Shown: positions 15,705 to 22,155 of the stretch, one piece after another
Layout: each line of letters starts with the position of its first letter
Numbering within the stretch: position 1 is the first letter of the stretch
Notes under the pieces: generated by a model
Seen by the model: the letters and a program-made list of their open reading frames with translations, nothing else
Told to the model about the DNA's origin: nothing
Databases searched by the model: none
NCBI GenBank assembly: GCA_039927975.1
Contig: JBDSTZ010000261.1
Span: forward strand, 1-22,239
Source of the DNA: JBDSTZ01 sp039927975
GTDB taxonomy: Bacteria; Pseudomonadota; Gammaproteobacteria; Burkholderiales; Burkholderiaceae_D
Reading direction: 5' to 3'
DNA length: 22,239 bases
Position numbers and translations under genes: made by a program

Positions 15705-16388
15705 ATGCTGATCACACTCGAACAAGTCCTTAGCAAGGATGAAGTGCGGCAGTTCCGCGCGCATCTCGACGGCGCCGCCTGGCGCGACGGCGCGCAGAGC
15801 GCAGGCACGCTGGCGCGCCAGGTCAAGCGCAACGAGCAGCTCGACGATGATGGCGAACTGGCGATCAGCCTTGGCAACCACATTCTGCGTATCCTCGGCC
15901 AGCATCCGGCCTTTATTTCGGCCGCCCTGCCGCGCAAGATCTATCCACCCAAGTTCAACCGCTACCAAAACGGCGGCGCGTATGGCGTGCATGTGGACAG
16001 CGCCGTGATGGCGATCCCCGGCACCGGCGACCAGCTGCGCAGCGACCTGGCGGCCACCTTGTTCTTGGCCGAGCCGGACGAATATGAAGGTGGTGAACTG
16101 GAGATCGAAACCGGTTTCGGCGCGCAAACCGTCAAGCTGGGCGCCGGCGACATGGTGCTGTATCCGGCCTCCAGCCTGCACCGGGTGGCGCCGGTGACGC
16201 AGGGCGCGCGGGTCGCTTCGTTCTTCTGGGTCGAAAGCCTGGTCGCCGACGAGACCGAGCGCTCCATGCTGTTCGATCTCGATCAGGCGATCCAGTCGAT
16301 CACACCGGCGCTGGGGGCGGAGAACGCCCATTTGCTCAGTCTCACCGGGATTTACCATAACCTTTTGCGGCGCTGGGCCGTGACCTGA
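15705..16388 (+). CDS. piuC: PKHD-type Fe(II)/2-oxoglutarate hydroxylase (PiuC/YbiX)
   Basis: This 227-residue protein matches the PiuC/YbiX family in length and sequence. The double-stranded beta-helix iron triad is visible as H96 and D98 in GVHVDSAVM and H159 in PASSLHRV; R169 (GARVASFFW) is the expected 2-oxoglutarate-binding residue. The NRYQNGGAYG lead-in and the C-terminal GIYHNLLRRW segment are also typical. It is cytosolic, and family members are iron-responsive and found beside TonB receptors; the substrate is not established. It follows the oxidase gene by 30 bp and probably belongs to the Fur-controlled unit. The ribosome site is weak (GAAAGA), so expression may depend on readthrough or coupling. 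Identification of the family is firm; the physiological role is not. Confidence 0.93.
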   Translation: MLITLEQVLSKDEVRQFRAHLDGAAWRDGAQSAGTLARQVKRNEQLDDDGELAISLGNHILRILGQHPAFISAALPRKIYPPKFNRYQNGGAYGVHVDSAVMAIPGTGDQLRSDLAATLFLAEPDEYEGGELEIETGFGAQTVKLGAGDMVLYPASSLHRVAPVTQGARVASFFWVESLVADETERSMLFDLDQAIQSITPALGAENAHLLSLTGIYHNLLRRWAVT

Positions 16389-16464
16389 CCCTCGGTCACA
16401 AGCAGCGCATGAACCACTATCCGACGCGTGTCACCGCGCGCATCAACATCAGCAGGAGCAGCGT

Positions 16465-16734
16465 ATGAAACCGATATTCCTTAAAGCCCTCATCGCCGGC
16501 CTGGCGCTTGCGGCCACCAGCGCCTGGGCGCACGGCGACGTGAAGTGCACCACCGCGCCGAAATCGCAGTGGAAACCGCACACCGAACTGGAAGCGAAAC
16601 TGGTCAAGGAAGGCTGGGTAATCCGCCGCATGGAAGTGGCAGCCAGCTGCTACGAGGTGTACGCCAAGGACCCGAAGGGCAAGCGGGTCGAGGCCTTCTT
16701 CAATCCCGTGACGTTCGAACGCGTTGAAGAATAA
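16465..16734 (+). CDS. Small exported PepSY-like protein
   Basis: This 89-residue protein has a clear Sec signal peptide (hydrophobic 5-18, cleavage after SAWA, residue 22), leaving a mature domain of about 67 residues with two Cys (CTTAP, ASCYEV). The segment ELEAKLVKEGWVIRRMEV followed by YEVYAKDPKGKRVEAFFNP has the helix-strand-strand pattern of PepSY-type domains, which often accompany b-type cytochromes. AGGAG lies 6 bp before the ATG. The last 11 bp overlap the start of the cytochrome gene, so the two are translated together and are likely partners: a periplasmic subunit feeding on, or regulating, a membrane electron carrier. Placed after the receptor and PiuC genes, it may take part in iron reduction. 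This role is inferred. Confidence 0.8.
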   Translation: MKPIFLKALIAGLALAATSAWAHGDVKCTTAPKSQWKPHTELEAKLVKEGWVIRRMEVAASCYEVYAKDPKGKRVEAFFNPVTFERVEE

Positions 16735-17266
16735 TCGCCAGGCGGTCTGGGATGCGCCGGTGCGGATCATGCATTGGCTGCTGGTGGGCGCCATCGCGGC
16801 GGCCTGGATCACCAGCGACCAGACCGGCAGTACCCACGAAAACTTCGGCTACGCCGCCGGCGCCATCGTCGCGCTGCGCCTGGCGTGGGGATTCGCTGGC
16901 AACCGATATGCGCGTTTCGCGCAGTTCGTGCGGCCACCGGCGGTGACGCTGCGCTATCTCGATGCCGTGGTCAAGGCGCGCGCGGCGCGCCATATCGGCC
17001 ACAATCCGCTTGGTGGCTGGATGGTGCTGGCCTTGCTGGGATGCGTGGCGCTGCTGACCTTGACGGGTTGGTCGCTCACGACCGATCTGCTGTGGGGCTA
17101 CGCCTGGCCGGTGCTGGGGCACGTCGCGATCGCCTGGCTGCTGGTGGCGCTGATCGCGATGCACGTCGGCGGCGTGCTGTTCACCAGCTGGCAGCACCGC
17201 GAAAACCTGGTCGCCGCGATGGTGACGGGGAAGAAGAAGCCACCGGAGGCGGGCGATGTCGACTGA
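16724..17266 (+). CDS. Cytochrome b561 / b-type cytochrome family membrane protein
   Basis: This 180-residue protein has four predicted membrane helices (about 13-30, 41-58, 98-116, 127-155). It has His residues in positions usual for haem ligands in the b561/Ni-Fe hydrogenase cytochrome b family: H17 (RIMHWLL), H38, H90 and H93 (HIGHNPLGGW), H133 (LGHVAIAW) and H147 (AMHVGGV). It starts with TTG at 16724 inside the end of the PepSY-like gene (11-bp overlap) with no strong ribosome site of its own, which points to translational coupling. It would move electrons across or within the inner membrane, probably from quinol, to a periplasmic acceptor. With the PepSY partner and the iron genes before it, ferric-siderophore reduction is an attractive guess. 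The lysine-rich tail (170-172) is probably cytoplasmic. Confidence 0.88.
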   Translation: MKNNRQAVWDAPVRIMHWLLVGAIAAAWITSDQTGSTHENFGYAAGAIVALRLAWGFAGNRYARFAQFVRPPAVTLRYLDAVVKARAARHIGHNPLGGWMVLALLGCVALLTLTGWSLTTDLLWGYAWPVLGHVAIAWLLVALIAMHVGGVLFTSWQHRENLVAAMVTGKKKPPEAGDVD

Positions 17267-17309
17267 GCGCATGCGAGCCGCCGCGCCACGTTCGCGATAG
17301 AGACAAGGC

Positions 17310-18491
17310 ATGCCGACGCCCTCGCGCAGTATCGCCATTCTCGGCTGCACGCAAGTGATCTCGTGGGGCGCGCTGTATTACGCGTTCACCATCCTGGCGC
17401 CGGCGGTGCAGCAGGAATTCGGCTGGTCGGCGCGCATCGTGTTCGGCGCCTTTTCCTGGGCCTTGCTGGTCGCGGGAATCGTCTCGACGCCGGTCGGCAT
17501 CCTGCTCGACCGCCACGGCGGCCGACCGGTGATGGGCGCTGGCTCGGTGGTCTGCGGCGTCGGGCTGATTGGATTGAGCCAGTGCCACAGCGTGCTGGCC
17601 TGGTTTGGCGCCTGGACCGTGCTGGGCCTGGCCATGGCCCTGACCTTGTACGAGGCCGCCTTTGCCACCATCAACCGCAAGTTCGGCGAGCAGGGACGCT
17701 CGGCGATTTCGCGCCTGACGTTGATCGCGGGGTTTGCCAGCACAGTGTTCTGGCCGCTCACGCAATGGCTGAACCATGCAGCCGGCTGGCGCAACACCTA
17801 TCTGCTCTACGGCCTGCTGCAACTGACCGTGTGCCTCGGCTTGCACCTGATGCTGGGGAAGGACGCCGCGCGCGCGGCGCATGCCGCCTTGGGCAAACGC
17901 AGCGGCCACACCCTGCGCGAAGCGCTGGCCCACGCGGCTTTCTGGAAACTGGCGCTGGCGTTCGCCGCCAACAGCTTTATCTTCTCCTCGATGTCGGTCC
18001 ATCTGATCCCCTTGCTGCACCGGCTCGGCCACCCGGCAGCGCTGGTCTTGCTTGCCGCCAGCCTGATCGGCCCGATTCAGGTGCTGGGTCGAATCGGCGA
18101 AATGACCCTGGCCCGGCAAGCCTCGCCGCAACGGGTCGGCATCGTCATTTTCGCCGCCCTGCCCGCTGCCCTGGCCGTGCTGTGGCTGCTCGGCAGCGCG
18201 GCCTGGGCGGTGGCGCTGTTCTGCCTGCTGTACGGGCTGAGCAACGGCATCCTCACCATCGTGCGCGGCACGATTCCGCAGGCAATGTTCGGACGCGAAA
18301 ACTACGGCGCGATCTCCGGCGCGATGGCGGGCCCGTCGCTGGTGGCGAAAGCCGCCGGACCGCTGGTCGTCGGTGTGCTGCTGCAAGCGAGCGCCACGCC
18401 CGACCCTGTATTGCTGGGATTGCTGGCGGTCGGGTTCATATCACTGATGTTTTATCTGGGCGCGGTACGGATCGACACTGAGAACGCCTGA
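17310..18491 (+). CDS. MFS permease of unknown substrate
   Basis: This 393-residue, 12-helix major facilitator has motif A as LLDRHGGRPVMG (65-76) between helices 2 and 3 and a second-half counterpart that is weaker. The start ATG 17310 has AAGG about 3-5 bp upstream. The N-terminal stretch (CTQVISWGALYYAFTILAPA) is typical of permeases annotated only as MFS in this group, some related to the monocarboxylate/oxalate branch. It has no LacY-type residues, unlike the permease at 5516-6787. It follows the cytochrome gene by 43 bp in the same direction, so it could be the last member of the iron unit (for example siderophore or organic-acid transport), but nothing in the protein itself indicates the substrate. 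Confidence 0.85.
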   Translation: MPTPSRSIAILGCTQVISWGALYYAFTILAPAVQQEFGWSARIVFGAFSWALLVAGIVSTPVGILLDRHGGRPVMGAGSVVCGVGLIGLSQCHSVLAWFGAWTVLGLAMALTLYEAAFATINRKFGEQGRSAISRLTLIAGFASTVFWPLTQWLNHAAGWRNTYLLYGLLQLTVCLGLHLMLGKDAARAAHAALGKRSGHTLREALAHAAFWKLALAFAANSFIFSSMSVHLIPLLHRLGHPAALVLLAASLIGPIQVLGRIGEMTLARQASPQRVGIVIFAALPAALAVLWLLGSAAWAVALFCLLYGLSNGILTIVRGTIPQAMFGRENYGAISGAMAGPSLVAKAAGPLVVGVLLQASATPDPVLLGLLAVGFISLMFYLGAVRIDTENA

Positions 18492-18516
18492 CAAAACCCT
18501 CCAGTTGCTCTTCAGG

Positions 18517-18599
18517 CAACAGCGGAGTACACAGAGCCGTGCCGATCGTCCGCTGTAGTCTGCGATCGTTTGAGTAGGAATTCCGCTGTTGGCCAACAG
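18517..18599. repeat. Cluster of inverted repeats after the MFS gene
   Basis: CAACAGCGGA (18517-18526) is the perfect inverse of TCCGCTGTTG (18582-18591); a partial copy TCCGCTGT lies at 18549-18556, flanked by two CGATCG sites (18543-18548, 18563-18568). The right arm continues into a perfect 14-bp palindrome CTGTTGGCCAACAG (18586-18599), next to GGAATTCC (18577-18584). No gene is present here. Confidence 0.7.
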
Positions 18600-18643
18600 T
18601 GCAGGTTCCGAGTTTGTCTCAACCCGTCCGCACGGTTGCGCGA

Positions 18644-18699
18644 GCAAGAAAACGGCGAAAATGGCATGATCGCCATGACAACATTTTCTTGCAAGAAGG
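18644..18699 (+). promoter_or_regulatory. Leader hairpin and ribosome site of the pseudokinase-PEGA gene
   Basis: GCAAGAAAA (18644-18652) pairs perfectly with TTTTCTTGC (18684-18692), and inside it GGCGA (18654-18658) pairs with TCGCC (18670-18674). The right arm runs directly into the strong ribosome site AAGAAGG (18693-18699), 6 bp before ATG 18706, and also forms the palindrome TTCTTGCAAGAA (18686-18697). The layout would suit control of translation or a protein-binding site; neither is shown. Confidence 0.45.
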
Positions 18700-18705
18700 T
18701 ATTTC

Positions 18706-19845
18706 ATGGTCAATTCCGGCCCGCAGATGCAGCATGAGCGCGCGCGATCGATCCGCGACATCGTCGACACCTCTCCAGAGGTGGTCGGCGATGCCTGGTG
18801 CAGAGGCGTTCTGCGGCAGTTGCTGCGCTCGGTCGATTCGCACCACGCGGCCCAGCTGCCGCATCGAGTGATCATGCCCGACACGGTGCTGGTGTACCGC
18901 GATGGCGCGGCCGAGCTGCTCACTTCGCCCGATGCGGATCCGGCGTTTCAGCCCGCGCTGGCCGCGGATATCAAGGCGCTGGCCGCCGTCATGCATTACG
19001 CGATCATGAACGAGATACCGCCGGGCGGACGGTTAGCCGGCCGCGCGCCCGCGCGCTTCAGCAATTGCCTGCTCGCTGCGATCGACGCTTGCCTGCATGG
19101 CGAACGGACGCAACGGCCGCAAACGATGGAGGCGTTCCTGGCCTTGCTTGAGGCCGATGCGCCGTCCGCGCCGGTGCTGGCGTATTCATATACCGCGGCA
19201 GTCGCTGACCAAGAAAGCGCGTTGCCGGCGACACCGCCTGAGCGATCCACGCCGCAGCCGGATGATGCGGTTGCGGTCAGCGAAGCGGCGGACGTGCCGT
19301 CTGCGCCCGCAAATGACGCGGCACACAGCGGCGCACGGCGTGGTCCGGTGACCGTGTTGTTCTCGGCCGTGGTGGCGTGCGTGCTTGGCGCGTCGGGTTG
19401 CCTGCTGTATGAGCTTGGAAAAGTCGACGGCGCGAAGGTGCAACACGGTCAGCCGGCCATGGCGCAGGTGGCGATTCCGCCTGCGCCGCCGCCTGTTCCG
19501 CCTGGTCGCAGGGAGACCGACGCCGCGGGGGGCGCGCAGAAGGCGGACGTGGTCGTCGCCGAAAAAATCTCCGAGAAAAGTCGTACGCCACCCATGAAAA
19601 CCGCCGCCGCGATACCTGCCGGTGGACAGTCGCCCGGCGGCACGGCGTATAAACTCATGATCAAGCCATGGGGCGCGGTGTACGTCGACAACGTCAGACG
19701 CGGCGTCAGCCCGCCGCTGAAGTACTTGAAGCTGAATGATGGCCAGCACACCATCCGCATCGAGAACCCGGCGTTCCCCGCGCGCGTCATGACGATCAAT
19801 GCGGGCAAGACCAAATGGGGCACCATCACCCATGAATTTCGCTGA
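18706..19845 (+). CDS. Degenerate Ser/Thr kinase C-lobe fragment with membrane anchor and PEGA-like domain
   Basis: This 379-residue protein begins with a region (about 30-150) that reads like a reduced kinase C-lobe. LLRSVDSHHAAQLPHRVIMP (39-58) resembles the catalytic loop HRDIKPxN, but the Asp and Lys are Val55 and Met57. DIKALAAVMHYAIMNEIPP (88-106) resembles the subdomain IX helix, and ERTQRPQTMEAFLALL (133-148) the final RPxT helix. No N-lobe, P-loop or DFG is present, so it cannot be an active kinase. A Pro/Ala linker is followed by one membrane helix (about 214-234), a second Pro-rich linker (250-310) and a C-terminal PEGA-like domain (314-378: KPWGAVYVDN, RGVSPPLKYLKL, GQHTIRIENPAFP). 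The topology puts the pseudokinase in the cytosol and the PEGA part in the periplasm. The ATG has AAGAAGG upstream. Function unknown. Confidence 0.7.
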   Translation: MVNSGPQMQHERARSIRDIVDTSPEVVGDAWCRGVLRQLLRSVDSHHAAQLPHRVIMPDTVLVYRDGAAELLTSPDADPAFQPALAADIKALAAVMHYAIMNEIPPGGRLAGRAPARFSNCLLAAIDACLHGERTQRPQTMEAFLALLEADAPSAPVLAYSYTAAVADQESALPATPPERSTPQPDDAVAVSEAADVPSAPANDAAHSGARRGPVTVLFSAVVACVLGASGCLLYELGKVDGAKVQHGQPAMAQVAIPPAPPPVPPGRRETDAAGGAQKADVVVAEKISEKSRTPPMKTAAAIPAGGQSPGGTAYKLMIKPWGAVYVDNVRRGVSPPLKYLKLNDGQHTIRIENPAFPARVMTINAGKTKWGTITHEFR

Positions 19846-20313
19846 CCGATCTTGAACCAGTCGTACGGAACGAACGTTTCGCGCTGCGGGGATGGGCTAA
19901 GGTTCGCCTCGAGTGTGACGGCTGGCTCGTGCATTCTCGCTACCTACTGCCAGACCAATTGCCTTCGCCGACAAGTAGGAGCTCAGCGCGCATGCGGAAA
20001 ACGTCACGGATCTCGGCACAGCAGGTCGAGGGGATTGCCATCCGCGATGCCGCCATTAATGTGAAGGAACGACGCCGCAGCGCCTGCCAGGATCGATTCA
20101 GGTTTCGGTTGGTGGGCTGACCTTTTGCAGGATTGGTCAGGCATGGCTTCTCATTGCTGTGACGCGTATCCCTCAAATTCCGGTAGACGGGCATTACCGT
20201 CACTGACCTCTATGGGTCGCAAGCGGACGGTGCGTTATCATGGTCCGCTAACGGCCAAAAGCAGCCAATCGCATGACCAATTCTGCCCATACACCTCACC
20301 AAAAGGAAGTACG
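19846..20313. other. Intergenic region, no gene recognised
   Basis: A 468-bp stretch with short open frames on both strands and none with a convincing start, ribosome site or family match. The minus strand between about 19940 and 20110 reads in pieces like protein (for example INGGIADGNPLDLLC in one frame and RAELLLVGEGNW in another), which could mean a frameshifted gene remnant. The last 100 bp carry the promoter-like inverted repeat at 20222-20249 and the leader of the hydrolase gene. Confidence 0.5.
20222..20249 (+). promoter_or_regulatory. Inverted repeat spanning a -10-like box before the hydrolase gene
   Basis: AGCGGAC (20222-20228) and GTCCGCT (20243-20249) form a perfect 7-bp inverted repeat around TATCAT (20236-20241), a reasonable -10. 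No good -35 is visible. The arrangement resembles an operator over a promoter, 65 bp before the start codon. Confidence 0.4.
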
Positions 20314-21795
20314 TTGAAGATTCACGCTAATCTGAAAGTTCTGATCCTGGCCGTCGCCACCTTCCTAATTGGCGCCTCCGCTGCGGCGACGTCGGCGCAA
20401 CAGAACCTCGAACACCACTCAACTCATCCCTCCGAGGAAAAGAAGGTCGAAGAATTCCTTCGAAGTGAAATGCAGGAACGCCAAATCCCAGGCCTGCAGA
20501 TTGTCGTCATCAAGAATCGGAAAGTGATTCTGTCTAAAGCATTCGGCATTGCTAACGTCCAACACGATGTGCCGGTCACGGAGAGCAGCCTGTTCTCGAT
20601 CAACTCCGCCACCAAATCGTTCACCGGCGTGGCGATCATGCAGTTGGCAGAGCGCGGCAAGCTCGATGTCGCAGCGCCGGTTGCACGCTACCTGGAGGGA
20701 TTGCCGATGGACTGGCAGGCCGTGACGGTCGCCCAATTACTCAATCACACTTCAGGCATTCCCAATATCATCGATCGCACCACCGGCAAATTACTTGGCG
20801 GCGAGCCCGAAGTCGCCTGGAAGACCGTACAAACGCTGCCTATGGAATTCATACCCGGGCAGCGCTTCAGCTACAACCAGACCAACTACCTTTTGCTGGG
20901 CAAAATCATCGATCGTTTGAGCGGTGAGCCTTTTATGGCGTTCATTCAACACAAACAGTTTGACGCGGTCAAGATGCTGCGAAGTGGTTTTGGGGACGGT
21001 CTGGACGTCGTCAAGCGCAAGACGAATTCATACTTCCTTGCAGGCAACGGCACAGGGCTGAAAAATGTTACCGAGGAATTCCCTATCTACTTGCGGACTG
21101 GCGCTGGCATCAATACAAACGCGACTGAGTTGGCGCTGTGGATCATCGCCCTGCAACAAGAACGCTTGCTCAACGCGCAGAGTATGAGGCAGCTCTGGAT
21201 GCCGACAGCTTTCACTGACGGCAAGCCTGCGCCATGGGCGCTTGGCTGGCCGACCATCCGGCGGACAGAGCATCGCGCGGTCGCCGGTATTGGCGGCGCC
21301 AGATCCGCATTCTACGTTTATCCAGACGACGATCTGGCAGTCATTATCTTAACCAATCTTTCGGGCGCACAGCCAGAACAACTTATCGACGCCATTGCAG
21401 GCTTCTATGTGCCGGCGATTGGGAAAATGAACGGTAGCGCCTATGCGATCTATCAATTGCGTAAAAGCGTGGACAAATCGGGATTTGATAATCTTGGTCA
21501 GCAATTAACGCGATTAATGCGAGAAAACATGCTTTCCAAGCCGTCGGAAGATGACCTGAATACCTTGGGCTACCGACTTCTTTCAAAACAACGACCCAAA
21601 CCAGCCATTGCTGTGCTTGAACTACGCGCCAGCCTATATCCAACAAGCGATAACGCCCATGACAGCTTGGGCGAAGCGTATGAGGCAGATGGTGCCACCG
21701 AGCTTGCTATTCTGCATTACCGTCGCGCTTTGGAATTAAATCCCAAGAATACACATGCTGGAGCGCGTCTAACCAAGCTGAACACAAAGAAATAA
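20314..21795 (+). CDS. Exported serine hydrolase (class C beta-lactamase family) with C-terminal TPRs
   Basis: From TTG 20314 (AAGGAAG 4 bp upstream) this is a 493-residue protein with a signal peptide (hydrophobic 8-26, cleavage near ATSAQ). The frame is open upstream to 20125, but that peptide is not signal-like. The hydrolase domain (about 43-365) has SATK (98-101), the Ser-x-x-Lys nucleophile motif, NHTSGIP (144-150) and SYNQTNYLLLG (186-196). The Tyr motif reads Y187-N-Q instead of the usual Y-x-N. GIGG (325-328) fills the usual third-motif region, followed by AVIILTN. Residues about 413-490 form two TPR-like helix pairs (LNTLGYRLLSK..., DSLGEAYEADG, ALELNP). Such proteins are esterases or peptidases of unknown substrate more often than true beta-lactamases. 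Codon use is visibly less G/C-rich than in the sugar and iron genes, suggesting recent acquisition. Confidence 0.88.
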   Translation: MKIHANLKVLILAVATFLIGASAAATSAQQNLEHHSTHPSEEKKVEEFLRSEMQERQIPGLQIVVIKNRKVILSKAFGIANVQHDVPVTESSLFSINSATKSFTGVAIMQLAERGKLDVAAPVARYLEGLPMDWQAVTVAQLLNHTSGIPNIIDRTTGKLLGGEPEVAWKTVQTLPMEFIPGQRFSYNQTNYLLLGKIIDRLSGEPFMAFIQHKQFDAVKMLRSGFGDGLDVVKRKTNSYFLAGNGTGLKNVTEEFPIYLRTGAGINTNATELALWIIALQQERLLNAQSMRQLWMPTAFTDGKPAPWALGWPTIRRTEHRAVAGIGGARSAFYVYPDDDLAVIILTNLSGAQPEQLIDAIAGFYVPAIGKMNGSAYAIYQLRKSVDKSGFDNLGQQLTRLMRENMLSKPSEDDLNTLGYRLLSKQRPKPAIAVLELRASLYPTSDNAHDSLGEAYEADGATELAILHYRRALELNPKNTHAGARLTKLNTKK

Positions 21796-21861
21796 CCGCC
21801 TCAGGGGTTGCAAACTGGCACCGCCGAAAATTCTGCCAAAGTTGGGGGGTTGGGGTGCAGT

Positions 21862-21895
21862 GGAACGCTTATGTGAAGCTTTGCATAAGCGTTCC
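21862..21895. repeat. Perfect 12-bp inverted repeat, 10-bp loop
   Basis: GGAACGCTTATG (21862-21873) and CATAAGCGTTCC (21884-21895) flank TGAAGCTTTG, itself centred on AAGCTT, so the whole 34 bp is nearly palindromic. It lies about 70 bp after the hydrolase stop. No T-tract follows, so it is not a standard terminator; a recombination or protein-binding site is possible. Confidence 0.8.
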
Positions 21896-21911
21896 GATGG
21901 AAAGCGGATGG

Positions 21912-21977
21912 TTATGGAAAGCTGCCGTCTAAAACTCCGTACGCATCGGGGCCACAATCTAATCTTGCTTTCCATAA
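21912..21977. repeat. Perfect 11-bp inverted repeat, 44-bp spacer
   Basis: TTATGGAAAGC (21912-21922) is inverted as GCTTTCCATAA (21967-21977). A further direct copy of ATGGAAAGC sits just before at 21897-21905. The 66-bp unit could be a small non-autonomous element or IS-end debris. Confidence 0.6.
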
Positions 21978-22112
21978 TATTTCACTGCTTCGCCTCGGCG
22001 GCATCAGCAGCGTCAGCGTCAGCAACTTGGGGATGACCGCTTAGGGGCGATAGCGGCACGGGCTTACCCCGGGCACTAATATGGCGTCCGTGTTTGTAGA
22101 CGGACTGATGCC

Positions 22113-22155
22113 ATGGCCAGAGCACTTCTTCCCGAAGACCTATGGTCGCTTATAG
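22113..22155 (+). pseudogene. 5' fragment of an IS5-type transposase
   Basis: From ATG 22113 the frame reads MARALLPEDLWSLI, the characteristic N-terminus of many IS5-family (IS427/IS1031-like) transposases (MARALxPDxLWxLIEPLLP). After Ile14 the resemblance stops abruptly and the frame ends at TGA 22170-22172. Only the first 14 codons are recognisable, so the gene is truncated or interrupted. No terminal inverted repeat was confidently placed upstream. Confidence 0.6.

Larger units (their letters stand above)
21796..22112. other. Non-coding right-hand region with inverted repeats
   Basis: No gene is recognised between the hydrolase stop and the transposase fragment. The stretch holds two long perfect inverted repeats (listed separately), a G-run region (21842-21856), short CAGCGT-type repeats (about 22001-22020) and a hairpin GTCCGT/ACGGAC (22086-22091/22100-22105) just before the transposase start. 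The mixture looks like insertion-sequence debris. Confidence 0.5.

Noticed and set aside
19940..20203. An 87-codon minus-strand gene
   Set aside because: No recognisable start signal or family; at best part of a broken remnant, so not listed as a gene.
20125..20313. A 63-residue extension of the serine hydrolase
   Set aside because: It starts at a TTG without a ribosome site, and the internal TTG at 20314 has AAGGAAG and leads straight into a signal peptide.
21862..21895. The 12-bp inverted repeat as an intrinsic terminator of the hydrolase gene or an integron attC site
   Set aside because: There is no T-tract after it, and the core-site motifs of attC are not present.
21842..22036. A 64-codon plus-strand frame over the inverted repeats
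   Set aside because: It translates across both perfect repeats and shows no protein-like features.
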